NCBI RefSeq assembly: GCF_008180865.1
Contig: NZ_VTEX01000001.1
Span: forward strand, 519,261-583,260
DNA: 64,000 bases
Direction of reading: 5' to 3'
DNA from: Rossellomorea aquimaris
GTDB lineage: Bacteria > Bacillota > Bacilli > Bacillales > Bacillaceae_B
A program made the position numbers and the translations under genes. Positions 8,408 through 23,135 of this stretch are shown piece by piece; position 1 is the stretch's first letter, and each line of letters begins with the position of its first letter. Below the pieces are notes generated by a model. That model saw nothing but the letters and a program-made list of their open reading frames with translations, was not told the origin of the DNA and ran no database searches.

Positions 8408-9266
8408 TAAAGTCGTAAGTCAGTTGAACAAGGAATGGTCCCGTTCACAGGTTCAACAATGGATAAAAGAAGGTCATATTAAAGTTAATGGTGAGGCAGT
8501 CAAACCTAATTTCAAATGTCCAGCGGATGCAGTAATCGAGGTTTCGATCCCGGAACCCGAAGAGTTGGATGTAGAGCCGGAAGACCTCAATCTTGACATT
8601 GCCTATGAAGATGGGGATGTCATTGTTGTAAACAAGCCAAAGGGAATGGTGGTTCACCCTGCACCTGGGCATTATTCAGGGACAATGGTGAATGGATTGA
8701 TGTTTCACTGTAAGGATTTATCCGGCATTAATGGAGTTCTAAGACCAGGGATCGTCCATCGTATAGATAAGGACACTTCAGGCTTACTGATGGTGGCGAA
8801 AAATGATATGGCTCACGAGCATTTGGTTAATCAGCTTGTAGCAAAGTCCGTAACAAGAAAATATACGGCCATTGTACATGGCCTGATTCCCCATGAATAC
8901 GGCACCATTGATGCTCCGATCGGAAGGGACCCTAAAGATCGCCAAAGTATGGCTGTAGTGGATAACGGCAAACAAGCGGTGACACACTTCAGAGTGTTGG
9001 ATCGATATAAAGATTTCACATTAGTCGAATGTGAATTGGAGACGGGTCGAACGCATCAAATCCGTGTGCACATGAAGTATATCGGCTTCCCGCTTGCGGG
9101 GGATCCAAAGTATGGACCACGAAAGACATTGAGCATTGAAGGACAGGCCCTTCACGCGGGTGTGTTAGGTTTTGTCCATCCTAGAACAGAAGAGTATATG
9201 GAATTCCACACGGAGTTACCTCACGAGTTCACTAAACTTGTGAAGCATCTTGAAAATAATCGTTGA
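8355..9266 (+). CDS. ylyB: RluD-family 23S rRNA pseudouridine synthase
   Basis: The 303-residue product has an N-terminal S4 RNA-binding domain (about residues 14-70) and an RluA/RluD catalytic domain. The catalytic aspartate is in [16 protein letters not shown] near residue 138, and [16 protein letters not shown] and the [24 protein letters not shown] motif (given here in part as GRTHQIRVH) are present. It isomerises uridines in 23S rRNA; the exact targets in Bacillus are not shown by sequence. AAAGAAGGAG lies upstream of the ATG inside lspA. The pyr operon promoter begins at the last codon of this gene. Confidence 0.93.
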   Translation: MEVIQHNIQQEDQGERIDKVVSQLNKEWSRSQVQQWIKEGHIKVNGEAVKPNFKCPADAVIEVSIPEPEELDVEPEDLNLDIAYEDGDVIVVNKPKGMVVHPAPGHYSGTMVNGLMFHCKDLSGINGVLRPGIVHRIDKDTSGLLMVAKNDMAHEHLVNQLVAKSVTRKYTAIVHGLIPHEYGTIDAPIGRDPKDRQSMAVVDNGKQAVTHFRVLDRYKDFTLVECELETGRTHQIRVHMKYIGFPLAGDPKYGPRKTLSIEGQALHAGVLGFVHPRTEEYMEFHTELPHEFTKLVKHLENNR

Positions 9267-9291
9267 CAAATTTCGACTGTACCTATATGAT
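9263..9291 (+). promoter_or_regulatory. Promoter of the pyr operon
   Basis: TTGACA (9263-9268) and TATGAT (9286-9291) are spaced by exactly 17 bases, close to the sigma-A consensus. The -35 overlaps the ylyB stop codon. Transcription would start near 9298, leaving a leader of about 155 bases that holds the first PyrR attenuator. Confidence 0.88.
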
Positions 9292-9318
9292 TTAGTTAAT
9301 TGAATAAGTAACCTTTAA

Positions 9319-9429
9319 TACGGTCCCGTGAGGCTGAGAAGGAGCATGTACGACCAAATCATTTTGGCGTGCAATCAGATTACAACGATAAGTGTGCCCT
9401 CTCATCCATCCGGTGAGAGGGATTTTTTA
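9319..9429 (+). promoter_or_regulatory. PyrR-dependent attenuator 1 (before pyrR)
   Basis: The PyrR-binding-loop sequence GGTCCCGTGAGGCTGAGAAG begins at 9322. Downstream, CCCTCTCA (9397-9404) pairs with TGAGAGGG (9414-9421) ahead of a T run, giving the terminator. In the known mechanism UMP-bound PyrR stabilises the anti-antiterminator, so the terminator forms when pyrimidines are plentiful. Confidence 0.9.
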
Positions 9430-9453
9430 TTTTATTGAAACGAGGTGGCGTAA

Positions 9454-9999
<546 letters not shown>

Positions 10000-10013
10000 C
10001 GTAAGTCCTTTTA

Positions 10014-10113
10014 AGAGTGGTCCCGTGAGGCTGACAAAGGATGGGAATGAAGGTAGAAACAGGCCTTCTTGTACCCTCTTTGTGCCCTCTTTAGGACAAA
10101 GAGGGTTTTTTTA
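10014..10113 (+). promoter_or_regulatory. PyrR-dependent attenuator 2 (pyrR-pyrP)
   Basis: GTGGTCCCGTGAGGCTGACA begins at 10017, matching the PyrR-binding loop of attenuator 1. The terminator is CCCTCTTTGT (10074-10083) pairing with ACAAAGAGGG (10096-10105), followed by seven T residues. Confidence 0.9.
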
Positions 10114-10147
10114 TGGGGAAATTTGGGTATTAGAGGAGGAAACATAA

Positions 10148-11461
10148 ATGAATCAAAATCATCAAGTTGTGTTAGACGTAGAAGAAGTGCCGAAGTTAGG
10201 AAAATGGATCACATTGAGTATACAGCATCTATTCGCCATGTTTGGGGCTACGGTATTGGTTCCATTCCTGGTAGGGCTAAGCCCTGGGGTTGCCCTTATC
10301 TCAAGTGGATTAGGAACACTTGCTTACCTCTTGATCACAAGAGGAAGAATCCCTGCTTATTTAGGATCATCCTTCGCATTCATCGCACCTATTCTTGCTG
10401 CAAAAAGTTTTGGAGGTCCTGAGGCTGCCATGATGGGAAGCTTTCTCGCCGGAATAGTGTACGGAATCGTAGCATTGCTCATCTCGAAACTGGGGCTGAA
10501 ATGGCTTGTACGGATTCTTCCGCCGATAGTTGTAGGACCTGTGATTATGGTTATTGGATTAGGACTGGCAGGAACGGCTGTTAATATGGCCATGTACGAA
10601 AATCCTGGAGCAGATGAATTGGTTTACAGCAACACACACTTCATGGTAGCTCTTGCCACTCTGGCCATTACGGTGATTTGCTCGATATACTTTAAAGGCT
10701 TTCTCGGTATGGTGCCGATTTTAGCCGGAATCGTTGGAGGGTATATCATAGCGGTTTTTGCGGGATTAGTGAACTTCCAAAAGGTGTTGGATGCTCCGCT
10801 CTTACAAATGCCGGATTTCTTTATCCCATTCATTGACTACACACCAAGCTTCTCTTGGGAAATCGTGTCCATCATGGTACCAGTTGCCCTCGTAACCTTG
10901 GCAGAGCATACTGGAGACCAGATGGTTCTAAGTAAAGTAGTTGGACGGAACTTCATTGAAAAGCCAGGTCTTCACCGCTCCATTCTTGGGGATGGGGTAG
11001 CAACGGTGATTGCATCCTTTCTCGGTGGACCACCTAATACAACGTATGGTGAAAACATTGGAGTATTAGCCATAACACGTGTATTCAGCGTATTCGTCAT
11101 CGGAGGAGCCGCGGTTCTTGCCATCATGTTCGGGTTTATCGGGAAGATAACAGCCTTGATTGGATCGATTCCATCAGCCGTCATGGGCGGAGTTTCCATC
11201 CTTCTGTTCGGAATCATCGCATCTAGCGGACTGCGCATGCTGATTGATAACAAAGTAGACCTGGGAAACAAGCGAAACCTGGTAATTTCCTCAGTGATCC
11301 TGGTGATCGGGGTAGGTGGGGCATTCGTGAAGGTCAACGAGCAGGTATCCTTATCAGGAATGGCGCTTGCGGCAATTGTCGGAGTTTTCCTTAACCTTGT
11401 CTTACCAGGCAGAGAAGAAAGCGAAGGGGAAAACAACTTATTCGAAGAAGAAAATGCTTAA
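10148..11461 (+). CDS. pyrP: Uracil permease PyrP
   Basis: The 437-residue product is a UraA/nucleobase:cation symporter-2 family membrane protein that takes up uracil. About 12-14 hydrophobic segments are visible from residue 20 to 425. Family features include the N-terminal LSIQHLFAMFGATVLVPFL stretch, LAEHTGDQMVLSKVVG near residue 256 and GGPPNTTYGENIGVLAITRV near residue 295 (key residues PNTTYGEN). The C-terminus is acidic (EESEGENNLFEEENA). AGAGGAGGAAAC precedes the ATG. Its position between the second and third attenuators is the same as in B. subtilis, so uptake is controlled together with synthesis. Confidence 0.96.
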   Translation: MNQNHQVVLDVEEVPKLGKWITLSIQHLFAMFGATVLVPFLVGLSPGVALISSGLGTLAYLLITRGRIPAYLGSSFAFIAPILAAKSFGGPEAAMMGSFLAGIVYGIVALLISKLGLKWLVRILPPIVVGPVIMVIGLGLAGTAVNMAMYENPGADELVYSNTHFMVALATLAITVICSIYFKGFLGMVPILAGIVGGYIIAVFAGLVNFQKVLDAPLLQMPDFFIPFIDYTPSFSWEIVSIMVPVALVTLAEHTGDQMVLSKVVGRNFIEKPGLHRSILGDGVATVIASFLGGPPNTTYGENIGVLAITRVFSVFVIGGAAVLAIMFGFIGKITALIGSIPSAVMGGVSILLFGIIASSGLRMLIDNKVDLGNKRNLVISSVILVIGVGGAFVKVNEQVSLSGMALAAIVGVFLNLVLPGREESEGENNLFEEENA

Positions 11462-11488
11462 CAAGATGTTGCATAGAAGCACCTTTTA

Positions 11489-11610
11489 ACATGGTCCAGA
11501 GAGTCTAGGAAGGGTGAATTTGAACAAGTCAGGCACGTGGGATTTTTCGCACTGTCCCTGTTGGCATGTTCAAAAACACCCTGTCAGAAAATTGACAGGG
11601 TGTTTTTTTG
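11489..11610 (+). promoter_or_regulatory. PyrR-dependent attenuator 3 (pyrP-pyrB)
   Basis: ATGGTCCAGAGAGTCTAGGA begins at 11491 and fits the PyrR-binding loop, though with a T for C change in the GAGGCT part. The terminator is ACACCCTGTCA (11576-11586) pairing with TGACAGGGTGT (11593-11603), followed by T residues. Confidence 0.88.
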
Positions 11611-11635
11611 AAAGAAGAGAAGAAAGGGTTGTCCC

Positions 11636-12517
11636 ATGATGAAGAACTTGTTGACAATGAATGATTTATCAAAAGAGGAAATCATTGAAATATTAGATGC
11701 GGCTGAACGCTTTAAAGAAGGAGAAACATGGAGGGAAGGCTCCAATAGATATGTAGCCAATCTTTTCTTCGAGGCAAGTACCCGGACGAAATGCAGTTTT
11801 GAAATGGCGGAAAGGAAGCTTGGACTCGAGGTCATCCCATTTGAATCACAGACTTCAAGTGTACAAAAGGGAGAAAGCTTGTATGACACGGTGAAAACAT
11901 TAGAAAGCATCGGTGTTGAAACCGTAGTCATCCGACACTCCATTGAACGATACTTCGATGAACTTGAACCACTTAATTTAAGCGTCATCAACGGAGGCGA
12001 TGGCTGTGGTAATCATCCTACTCAATGCCTTTTGGACCTGCTGACCATTCGCCAGGAATTTGGAGGGTTTGAAGGACTGAAGGTATCCATCATTGGAGAC
12101 ATTGCCCATAGCCGAGTGGCAAGATCCAATGCAGAAGCGTTAACAAAGCTGGGATCAGAAGTGATGTTCTCTGGACCAAGGGAATGGTTCCCATCACAGG
12201 ATCGACATCAATATATGCCGATAGATAACTGTATAGCAGACTCTGATGTGGTCATGTTACTTAGAATCCAACATGAGCGCCACGATAGTACCTCATGCTT
12301 AACGAAAGAAGAATACCATGAAAGCTTTGGTTTGACGGAAAGTCGAAAAGCACGAATGAAACCAACCGGTATCATTCTTCATCCGGCACCGGTCAACCGT
12401 GGAGTTGAAATTGCAGATTCATTGGTGGAATGTGATCAATCAAGAATCTTTAAGCAGATGGAAAATGGAGTATTCGTCAGAATGGCTGTTTTAAAGAGAG
12501 CACTTGAAATCAACTAA
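11636..12517 (+). CDS. pyrB: Aspartate carbamoyltransferase catalytic subunit
   Basis: The 293-residue product condenses carbamoyl phosphate with aspartate. The carbamoyl-phosphate site is in [20 protein letters not shown] near residues 43-62 (key residues STRT). The aspartate half shows [28 protein letters not shown] and [11 protein letters not shown]. No regulatory PyrI is encoded nearby, as is usual in Bacillus. The cysteine after STRTK is an uncommon choice at a position that is usually T, F or a similar residue; activity should not depend on it. Two ATG codons (11636 and 11639) are possible starts. pyrC follows after 16 bases. Confidence 0.97.
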   Translation: MMKNLLTMNDLSKEEIIEILDAAERFKEGETWREGSNRYVANLFFEASTRTKCSFEMAERKLGLEVIPFESQTSSVQKGESLYDTVKTLESIGVETVVIRHSIERYFDELEPLNLSVINGGDGCGNHPTQCLLDLLTIRQEFGGFEGLKVSIIGDIAHSRVARSNAEALTKLGSEVMFSGPREWFPSQDRHQYMPIDNCIADSDVVMLLRIQHERHDSTSCLTKEEYHESFGLTESRKARMKPTGIILHPAPVNRGVEIADSLVECDQSRIFKQMENGVFVRMAVLKRALEIN

Positions 12518-12533
12518 TTAGGGGGAATTTGAA

Positions 12534-13820
12534 ATGAATTGGTTAATTCGAAATGCACGTATTCTATCTAAAAATGGTGATCTTGAGATAGTGGATGTAA
12601 AGGTGGAGAATCAGAAAATCATCGAGATGGGAACAGATCTCAAACGTACCGATCACCAGGAATTTCAAGCAGATGGGTTATTGATTTCCCCAGGATTTGT
12701 TGATCTTCATGTCCATTTAAGAGAACCGGGGGGAGAACACAAAGAATCAATCGAAACGGGAACAAAAGCTGCTGCCAAGGGTGGATTCACGACCATCGCT
12801 GCAATGCCTAATACAAGACCCGTACCTGACTCAGTAGAAAATCTGCAAGCCCTTAACAAAAAAATCTCTGAAACATCCAGTGTTCGGGTGTTACCTTATG
12901 CAGCCATCACAGAGAGACAAATTGGGAAAACCCTTAATGATTTACCTTCCTTAAAGGAAAATGGGGCATTTGCCTTCACAGATGACGGGGTAGGGGTGCA
13001 ATCGGCTGGCATGATGTTTGAGGCCATGAAGAAGGCAGCCGGCATCAATGCATCCATAGTGGCCCACTGTGAAGAGAATACACTGATTTATGGAGGAGCG
13101 GTCCATGATGGAACATTCTCCAAAGAGCATGACCTGAATGGGATACCTTCTATCTGTGAGGCAGTACATATATCCCGGGATGTGCTGCTGGCAGAAGCAG
13201 CAGGCGTGCATTATCACGTATGTCATATCTCAACGAAAGAGTCAGTAAGAGTGGTCCGCGATGCTAAAAAGGCCGGGATCAATGTGACAGCTGAGGTAAC
13301 ACCACACCATCTTCTCTTATGCGAAGAAGATATTCCGGGACTTGATCCGAATTTCAAGATGAACCCGCCTCTTAGAAGCAAAGAAGATCAGCGAGCGTTA
13401 ATAGAAGGGTTGCTCGATGGAACCATCGACTTTATCGCGACGGATCATGCACCTCATACTGAAGCAGAGAAATCAGAAGGGATGCAGCTCGCTCCTTTCG
13501 GAATAGTTGGATTGGAAACAGCCTTTCCGTTACTCTACACACACTTTGTAGAGAAGGGAATCTTTACGTTAAAGCAGCTAATTGATTGGATGACGATTAA
13601 ACCAAGCAAAGCCTTTAACCTTCCGTTTGGACTACTAGAAGTAGGAGGAGAAGCTGATTTCACGCTTATAGATATACATGAACAAAAAGTGATTGATCCA
13701 GCTGGGTTTTTATCAAAAGGAAAAAACACTCCATTTAAAGGGTGGGAGTGTAAAGGCTTCCCGAAAGCCACTTTTTATCAGGGATCTCTTGTATGGAATG
13801 AAGGAGGAAACAAACAATGA
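12534..13820 (+). CDS. pyrC: Dihydroorotase
   Basis: The 428-residue product is a type I dihydroorotase of the amidohydrolase superfamily, closing N-carbamoyl-aspartate to dihydroorotate. The metal-binding motif [15 protein letters not shown] starts near residue 57. Further ligands lie in AHCEEN (near residue 178), VCHISTKES (near 231) and the catalytic DHAPH (near 304). The C-terminal strand domain includes [18 protein letters not shown] precedes the ATG. Its stop overlaps the carA start in an ATGA arrangement, which points to translational coupling. Confidence 0.97.
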   Translation: MNWLIRNARILSKNGDLEIVDVKVENQKIIEMGTDLKRTDHQEFQADGLLISPGFVDLHVHLREPGGEHKESIETGTKAAAKGGFTTIAAMPNTRPVPDSVENLQALNKKISETSSVRVLPYAAITERQIGKTLNDLPSLKENGAFAFTDDGVGVQSAGMMFEAMKKAAGINASIVAHCEENTLIYGGAVHDGTFSKEHDLNGIPSICEAVHISRDVLLAEAAGVHYHVCHISTKESVRVVRDAKKAGINVTAEVTPHHLLLCEEDIPGLDPNFKMNPPLRSKEDQRALIEGLLDGTIDFIATDHAPHTEAEKSEGMQLAPFGIVGLETAFPLLYTHFVEKGIFTLKQLIDWMTIKPSKAFNLPFGLLEVGGEADFTLIDIHEQKVIDPAGFLSKGKNTPFKGWECKGFPKATFYQGSLVWNEGGNKQ

Positions 13821-14908
13821 AAAGACAACTCATTTTAGATGATGGAACAGTATTCGTAGGAGAAGGCTTTGGAGCGAACAAAGAAACGATTGGAGAAGTG
13901 GTATTCAACACAAGTATGACAGGGTATCAGGAAATTCTATCAGACCCATCATACTGTGGCCAGCTTGTCACTTTAACCTATCCCCTCGTAGGGAACTATG
14001 GAATCAATCGCGACGATTTTGAGTCCATCACTCCAGCTATCAAAGCATTCATTGTAAGAGAAGTTGCAGATTTTCCTTCTAACTGGAGAAATGAATCAAC
14101 ATTGGATGAATTATTAAAAGTAAAAGGAATTCCAGGAATTTCTGATATCGATACAAGAAAGTTAACAAGGATCATCAGACAGCATGGGGCAATGAAAGGC
14201 ATCATTTGTTCAGCAGAGTTGGATCCGAAAGAAATGCTTGAGAAATTGCATGATACTGCACTTAGAACCGACCAAGTCATGCAGGTTTCAACGAAAACAG
14301 CATATGCCAGTCCGGGAAGAGGATATCGTGTCGTGTTAATGGATTTTGGGATGAAGCACGGAATCCTGAGAGAATTAAACAAGCGTGATTGTGACGTGAT
14401 TGTGGTTCCTTATCATACATCAGCGGAAGAGATTCGTCGCTTGCAGCCTGACGGGATCATGCTCTCAAATGGACCGGGGGATCCGAAAGATGTACCGGAA
14501 GCGATAGAAACGGTTAAAGAGCTCCTGGGGGAAATTCCTCTCTTCGGAATTTGTTTAGGGCATCAATTATTTGCTCTCGCATGTGGAGGCGATTCCTTCA
14601 AAATGAAATTTGGTCACAGAGGAGGCAACCATCCAGTCAAAGACTTGAAAACTGGAAAAGTAGCACTGACTTCCCAGAACCACGGTTATGCTGTAGATGA
14701 AAAGTCGTTGGCAGGAACTAGGCTTCAAGTTACTCACATGGCCATAAATGATGGAACAGTAGAAGGTTTAAAGCATTTAGATTTCCCTGCCTTCACGGTT
14801 CAGTACCACCCGGAAGCATCTCCTGGACCTGAGGATTCAAATTACTTATTCGATGATTTTTTACAACTTATGAAGGAAGAGAAAAGAAAGGAGCTTCAAC
14901 ATGCCTAA
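13817..14908 (+). CDS. pyrAA: Carbamoyl-phosphate synthase, pyrimidine-specific small subunit
   Basis: The 363-residue product is the glutaminase subunit (CarA type). It splits glutamine and passes ammonia to the large subunit. The N-terminal domain begins [19 protein letters not shown], and the class I amidotransferase domain holds the nucleophile in [13 protein letters not shown] near residue 243 and the His-Glu pair in [10 protein letters not shown] near residue 333. Its place inside the pyr operon marks it as the pyrimidine-regulated isozyme rather than an arginine one. It overlaps both pyrC (4 bases) and pyrAB (8 bases). Confidence 0.97.
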   Translation: MKRQLILDDGTVFVGEGFGANKETIGEVVFNTSMTGYQEILSDPSYCGQLVTLTYPLVGNYGINRDDFESITPAIKAFIVREVADFPSNWRNESTLDELLKVKGIPGISDIDTRKLTRIIRQHGAMKGIICSAELDPKEMLEKLHDTALRTDQVMQVSTKTAYASPGRGYRVVLMDFGMKHGILRELNKRDCDVIVVPYHTSAEEIRRLQPDGIMLSNGPGDPKDVPEAIETVKELLGEIPLFGICLGHQLFALACGGDSFKMKFGHRGGNHPVKDLKTGKVALTSQNHGYAVDEKSLAGTRLQVTHMAINDGTVEGLKHLDFPAFTVQYHPEASPGPEDSNYLFDDFLQLMKEEKRKELQHA

Positions 14909-17900
14909 ACGTACAGACATTAAAAGCATCTTAGTTATCGGGAGCGGACCAATCATCATAGGACAGGCGGCAGAATTCGATTACGCGGGGACTCAAGCGT
15001 GCATCGCCTTAAAAGAGGAAGGGTACCGTGTCATCCTCGTCAATTCAAACCCTGCTACGATTATGACCGACGCTGAAATGGCAGATAAAGTGTATATCGA
15101 ACCACTGACACTGGAGTTTGTCAGTAGAATCATTCGTAAAGAACGTCCGGATGCGGTTCTTCCTACATTAGGTGGTCAAACAGGATTAAACCTGGCTGTT
15201 GAACTCGCTAAATCAGGAGTGTTAGAAGAATGTGGAGTGGAAATTCTCGGAACGAAGCTCTCGGCAATCGAGAAGGCAGAAGATCGTGACCTATTTAGAA
15301 ATTTAATGAATGAACTCGGAGAACCGGTTCCAGAGAGCGAAATCATCCGAACGGTGGATGAAGCGTTTCATTTCGTAGAAAGCGTCGGTTTCCCAGTAAT
15401 CGTAAGACCAGCCTATACACTGGGTGGGACCGGCGGAGGGATCTGTCACAATGAAGAAGAACTAATTGAAATTGTAACATCAGGCCTGAAGTACAGCCCG
15501 GTAACTCAATGTCTACTGGAAAAAAGTATCGCAGGATTTAAAGAGATTGAATACGAGGTTATGAGGGATGCAGCGGATAATGCCATCGTGGTGTGTAATA
15601 TGGAGAACATCGACCCGGTGGGAATCCATACGGGAGATTCCATCGTCGTAGCTCCAAGTCAAACACTAAGTGACCGGGAGTATCAGATGCTTCGTAATAC
15701 AAGCTTAAAGATCATCCGCGCATTAGGGATCGAAGGGGGCTGTAACGTCCAGCTTGCCCTTGACCCGGACAGCTTCCAGTATTACATCATCGAAGTGAAT
15801 CCAAGGGTGAGCCGTTCCTCTGCACTTGCATCAAAAGCAACGGGGTATCCAATTGCCAAGCTTGCAGCAAAAATTGCAGTAGGACTTACCCTGGATGAAA
15901 TGATGAATCCTGTAACAGGCAAAACATATGCATCATTCGAACCTGCACTGGACTATGTAGTGACGAAAATCCCAAGATGGCCGTTTGATAAATTTGAAGC
16001 TGCCAAGCGTAATCTGGGTACACAAATGAAAGCAACCGGTGAAGTAATGGCGATTGGCCGAACGTTCGAAGAGTCACTTCTTAAAGCGATTCGTTCCCTC
16101 GAAAGCAATACGTATCATATGGAGTTAAGTGATGCTGAGCAATTTACAGACGAGTGGATCGAGAAGAGAATCCGCAAAGCAGGAGATGAACGACTCTTCT
16201 ATATCGGGGAAGCACTTAGAAGAGGAGTGACGATTGAAACCATTCATGATTGGAGCAAAATCGATCTTTTCTTCCTGTATAAAATGAATAGAATCGTAGA
16301 ATTCGAGAAGGAATTAACCTTACATCCCTTCAATCTTGAGCTGGGTCAAAAAGCAAAGCGAATGGGCTTTTCAGACATTACCATTGCCAAGCTATGGAAT
16401 AGTACAGAAGCTGAATTGTATAGCTGGAGAAAAGAAAATGATTTAACACCTGTCTACAAAATGGTAGATACGTGTGCGGCTGAGTTTGAATCAGAAACTC
16501 CTTACTTCTATGGAACCTATGAGGATGAGAATGAATCCAGGGTCACATCAAGGGAAAGTGTCATCGTTCTTGGGTCAGGACCGATCAGGATCGGTCAGGG
16601 AGTAGAATTTGATTACGCAACCGTTCACTCTGTCTGGGCCATTAAAGAAGCGGGGTATGAAGCGATCATTGTAAATAACAATCCAGAAACGGTTTCGACC
16701 GATTTCAGCATCTCCGATAAATTATACTTTGAACCTCTCACGGTAGAGGATGTCATGCACATCATTGATCTTGAAAAGCCTAAGGGAGTTGTCGTGCAAT
16801 TTGGTGGGCAAACCGCGATCAATCTGGCAGATGAGCTGGTGAGAAGAGGAGTCACGATTCTCGGTACATCCCTTGAAGATTTAGATCGTGCAGAAAACAG
16901 GGATAAATTCGAACACACTCTGAACGAACTTGGCATTCCTCAACCTGAAGGAAAGACAGCGGTATCAGTTGAAGGAGCCATTTCCATTGCTGAACACATC
17001 GGATACCCGGTGCTGGTCAGACCGTCTTACGTCCTTGGTGGAAGAGCTATGGAAATTGTTTACCGAGAAGAAGAGCTGCTTCAATACATGAAGAATGCAG
17101 TAAAGGTCAACCCGCAGCATCCGGTTTTAATCGACCGTTACCTGATCGGAAAAGAAATAGAAGTGGATGCCATTTCTGACGGAGTGGACGTAGTCGTACC
17201 TGGAATCATGGAGCATATCGAACGGGCTGGGGTTCACTCCGGAGATTCCATCGCGGTGTATCCTCCACAGCAGTTGACAGAGGAACAAAAACAAACCATT
17301 GTCGATTACACGACACGACTCGCAAAAGGGTTAAATATTGTTGGGTTACTGAATATCCAATATGTGATCTCCAAAGGTGAAGTATTTGTTCTGGAAGTGA
17401 ATCCACGCTCCAGCCGTACTGTGCCATTCATCAGTAAAATCACCAATGTACCAATGGCGAATATTGCAACCAAGTCCATCCTTGGAATCTCCCTGAAGGA
17501 TCAAGGATATAAATCAGGACTAATACCTGAAAAACATGGTGTCTATGTGAAGGTTCCTGTATTCTCCTTTGCCAAGCTAAGACGGGTCGACATCACTTTA
17601 GGGCCTGAGATGAAATCAACAGGTGAGGTAATGGGGAAAGACCTTACACTGGAAAAAGCCCTCTACAAAGGAATGGTTGCAGCAGGAATGCAAATGAAAG
17701 AATATGGATCTGTACTTATGACCGTAGCAGATAAAGACAAAGACGAAGCGGTTCTCCTGGCGAAACGATTTATCGATATCGGGTATCAAATCCTTGCAAC
17801 AAAAGGTACGGCCGAGCACCTGACAAAAGCAAATATTGCCGTACGTGAAGTGGATAAAATCGGATCCAGCGGACCAACCCTGTTGGATATCATCCAAAGT

Positions 17901-18109
17901 GGAGAAACACAGCTGGTCATCAATACCTTGACAAAAGGAAAACAACCTGCCCGGGACGGATTTAGAATCCGTAGGGAATCAGTAGAAAACGGCATCCCAT
18001 GTCTTACATCACTCGATACAGCAGAAGCCATCCTGCGAGTGATTGAATCCATGACATTCTCTGCTGAGGCTCTTCCATCACAACCGAAAACGAGAGAGGC
18101 GGTTTTTCA

Positions 18110-18113
<4 letters not shown>
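14901..18113 (+). CDS. pyrAB: Carbamoyl-phosphate synthase, pyrimidine-specific large subunit
   Basis: The 1070-residue product is the synthetase subunit. It has the duplicated ATP-grasp layout: half one opens with [20 protein letters not shown] near residue 13, half two with [18 protein letters not shown] near residue 556. An oligomerisation region lies between them, and a C-terminal MGS-like allosteric domain (about 930-1070, with [20 protein letters not shown]) probably binds UMP and PRPP. Paired ADP/metal motifs [20 protein letters not shown] and [15 protein letters not shown] are present. Length is typical. It overlaps pyrAA upstream and pyrK downstream. Confidence 0.97.
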
Positions 18114-20500
<2,387 letters not shown>

Positions 20501-21124
20501 ATGAAACAAGAAATCGCCAAAAAATTATTAGACATCGAAGCCGTATTCTTAAACCCGTCGGAGCCTTTTACATGGTCATCAGGAATCAAGTCCCCGATCT
20601 ATTGTGATAATCGACTGACCTTATCTTATCCTGCTGTGCGGGATGAAATATCTACGGGTCTTGTCGAGATTATTAAAAAGCAGTTCCCCGATGTGGAAGT
20701 CATTGCAGGGACTGCAACAGCTGGAATTCCGCACGCTGCATGGGTAAGTGAAAAACTAAACCTGCCAATGTGTTATGTTCGCTCGAAAGCGAAAGCTCAC
20801 GGAAAAGGAAAGCAAATTGAAGGGAAAGCTGCTCCTGGTCAAAAAGTGGTCGTAGTTGAAGACCTCATCTCGACAGGCGGAAGCTGTATCACAGCTGTGA
20901 ACGCCTTAAGAGAAGCGGGCTGCGACGTATTAGGGGTGGCTGCCATTTTTACTTACGAGTTAGAAAAAGGGAAAAGCATGCTTGAAGATCACGACATTAT
21001 GGCATATGCTCTATCCGATTACTCAAGCTTATTGGATGTAGCACTTCAAAACTCGATCATTCGGGAAGAAGAACTGGAACAATTGAAGCTTTGGAGTGAA
21101 AATCCGGAGAAATGGGGCAGTTAA
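20501..21124 (+). CDS. pyrE: Orotate phosphoribosyltransferase
   Basis: The 207-residue product joins orotate and PRPP to form OMP. The PRPP motif is [18 protein letters not shown] near residue 117 (key EDLISTGGS). The substrate parts [16 protein letters not shown] and [18 protein letters not shown] are also present. It starts at the base after the pyrF stop codon and is the last gene of the pyr operon. A strong terminator follows. In B. subtilis a sulfate-assimilation operon follows pyrE; here rqcH follows directly. Confidence 0.97.
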   Translation: MKQEIAKKLLDIEAVFLNPSEPFTWSSGIKSPIYCDNRLTLSYPAVRDEISTGLVEIIKKQFPDVEVIAGTATAGIPHAAWVSEKLNLPMCYVRSKAKAHGKGKQIEGKAAPGQKVVVVEDLISTGGSCITAVNALREAGCDVLGVAAIFTYELEKGKSMLEDHDIMAYALSDYSSLLDVALQNSIIREEELEQLKLWSENPEKWGS

Positions 21125-21129
21125 GGTGG

Positions 21130-21166
21130 AAAGCAACTCTTTTGAGAGTTGCTTTTAGTTTTTTTA
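21130..21166 (+). terminator. Terminator of the pyr operon
   Basis: AAGCAACTCT (21131-21140) pairs with AGAGTTGCTT (21145-21154), and a T-rich tract follows at 21154-21165. Confidence 0.9.
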
Positions 21167-21169
21167 TGA

Positions 21170-21216
21170 GGGAAAAACAAAAGCACTCCCACCCTTTTTC
21201 AGACTGGAAGTGCTTC
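21170..21216 (-). terminator. Terminator of rqcH (minus strand)
   Basis: Read on the minus strand, AAGCACTTCC pairs with GGGAGTGCTT and is followed by TTGTTTTT. It faces the pyr operon terminator, from which it is separated by only a few bases. Confidence 0.85.
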
Positions 21217-21227
21217 TTTAATAAAAA

Positions 21228-22931
21228 TCAATTCTTCAGCGAACGGACCAAATCCAAATCAGGTGTCACATACACCGTTTGCTGTCCTTCGTAAATGACA
21301 AAGCCGGGCTTGGCTCCTTTTGGTTTCTTTACCTGTTTGACTTCAGTGAAATCAACAGGCACCGAGCTTGATTCCCTTGCTTTACTAAAGTAGGCAGCAA
21401 TTTTAGCTGCTTCCTTAATCGTCTCCTCGGAAGGATCCGGACTCTTGATTACAACGTGTGAACCTGGAATATCTTTCGTATGAAGCCATATATCCTCTTT
21501 ACCTGCGACTTTATTGGTTAAATAATCATTTTGTTTATTGTTTTTTCCGACCAAGATTTGTGTGCCGTCGCTGGAAGTGTAGTTTTCCAGAACAGGTTTC
21601 ACATGGGCCTTTTTCTTTTTAGTTTGTTTACGGACCCTCAGGTAGCCTTCTTCTTCCAGTTCTTCTCTTATTTCTTCAACGTCTTTTGTTGATGCCGATT
21701 CTAATTGTTGAAGTAATTGTTCTAAGTAGACAATCTCTTCGTCGGCTTTTTCAATTTGCTCATGAACGATTTTTACTGCATTCTTTGCTTTTTGATAGCG
21801 TGAAAAATAGTTTTGGGCATTTTCTGATGGAGACTTTTGCGGGTTGAGGGGGATCATGACACTTTCCCCGTTTTCATCATAATAATTTACCACGCTAACC
21901 ACAGTCATTCCTCGTTCAACCGCATATAAATTAGACGTAAGGAGTTCACCAAGCAATTGATACCGATCTGCCTGCTGGGCATCCTCCAGCGTCTTTTTTA
22001 ATTTTTCAATTTTATTTACATTTTTATCCCGTTCGTTTCGGATGAATCGTTCCAAGTCGTTTCCTTGTTGCTTCACCCGGTCCCGTGCAGCCTTCTGATA
22101 GAAGAAACGGTCCAATAATTCACTTAACGAAGGAAAGGTTTGTTTCTCTCCTTGCAGATGTTCAATACCCATCCAGTAAAACGTTTCTTTCTCGCCGCCA
22201 ATGAGGGTTGGTGTAGTGTCATTCGATTTAGCATACTGAATCAATTTTAAGAATGATTCAGAAATCGTAGACTGGTTACCAATTCCTGCACGGTGAACAA
22301 CCTCTTTTGCATAAAGAGGAGAAATGCCTGCAAAAGCTTGGACAATCTGCTTATCCAGTTTTCCGGAGTTAAAGTCCAGTGCTCTAAGAACATCTTCACT
22401 GGTAGCATTAAGTGGATTTTTTTTATCTTGTTGTGGTGGTAAAACATACGTATGACCAGGCAAAACAGTACGGTGTGTATTCATACTTGGTGAAATATGT
22501 TTGATACTATCCAGAATCATATTTCGTTCTTTATCAACTAAAATGATGTTACTATGGCGTCCCATGACTTCGATGATTAATTGTTTGTACGAAATATCGC
22601 CGATTTCATTTCTGCCCTTCACTTCAATTATGATCATCCGATCCAGTTCAACCTGTTTGATCCCCTCTACAATATACCCTTCCAGATGCTTTCGTAGGAG
22701 CATACAGAACATGGGTGGGACAGAAGGATTTTCATAGTTTTCTTTTGTTATTTGTACCCTTGAATAACTGGGATGGGCGGATAATAGAAGTTTGTGATTT
22801 TTTCCATTCGCCCGGATGATCATGATGATTTCATTTTTGTAAGGTTGATGTATTTTATTAATGCGTCCGTGCAATAAGTTCTCATTCAATTCTTTCGTCA
22901 TGCTTCTAGTAAATAATCCATCAAATGACAT
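21228..22931 (-). CDS. rqcH: Ribosome quality-control protein RqcH (NFACT family)
   Basis: The 567-residue product is the bacterial Rqc2/NEMF homologue. It binds stalled 50S-peptidyl-tRNA complexes and recruits tRNA-Ala so that alanine tails are added for degradation. NFACT-N occupies about residues 1-180, and the tRNA-recruiting Asp97-Arg98 pair is present in VELDRM at exactly that spacing. A coiled-coil region spans about 285-430, and NFACT-R ends the protein with [17 protein letters not shown] near residue 480. In older annotations it is called a fibronectin-binding protein (YloA). It is the only minus-strand gene in the window and is divergent from the Ca2+ ATPase gene. The partner YlmH is also encoded here. 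Confidence 0.96.
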   Translation of the reverse strand: MSFDGLFTRSMTKELNENLLHGRINKIHQPYKNEIIMIIRANGKNHKLLLSAHPSYSRVQITKENYENPSVPPMFCMLLRKHLEGYIVEGIKQVELDRMIIIEVKGRNEIGDISYKQLIIEVMGRHSNIILVDKERNMILDSIKHISPSMNTHRTVLPGHTYVLPPQQDKKNPLNATSEDVLRALDFNSGKLDKQIVQAFAGISPLYAKEVVHRAGIGNQSTISESFLKLIQYAKSNDTTPTLIGGEKETFYWMGIEHLQGEKQTFPSLSELLDRFFYQKAARDRVKQQGNDLERFIRNERDKNVNKIEKLKKTLEDAQQADRYQLLGELLTSNLYAVERGMTVVSVVNYYDENGESVMIPLNPQKSPSENAQNYFSRYQKAKNAVKIVHEQIEKADEEIVYLEQLLQQLESASTKDVEEIREELEEEGYLRVRKQTKKKKAHVKPVLENYTSSDGTQILVGKNNKQNDYLTNKVAGKEDIWLHTKDIPGSHVVIKSPDPSEETIKEAAKIAAYFSKARESSSVPVDFTEVKQVKKPKGAKPGFVIYEGQQTVYVTPDLDLVRSLKN

Positions 22932-23135
22932 TTATAACATCCTTTGCTTTATACGATTTCGGGGTATTTTAAATCTGCCAGGTTTGATCTTGGTATCTCT
23001 GTATCAAATGTAACCGATTTTACCCCTCTCACAGGTAAAATGCAAAACATACGTAAATCATATCATTTTTTAGGACGAGTCTGAATAAGAATGCTATGAG
23101 AAGGACAACTTTTCGTATCGTAGGAGGAGAGTGAC

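Noticed and set aside
10357-11436. Minus-strand ORFs under pyrP
   Set aside because: They are antisense shadows of a membrane protein, rich in Ser, Thr, Pro and Ile, with no ribosome sites.
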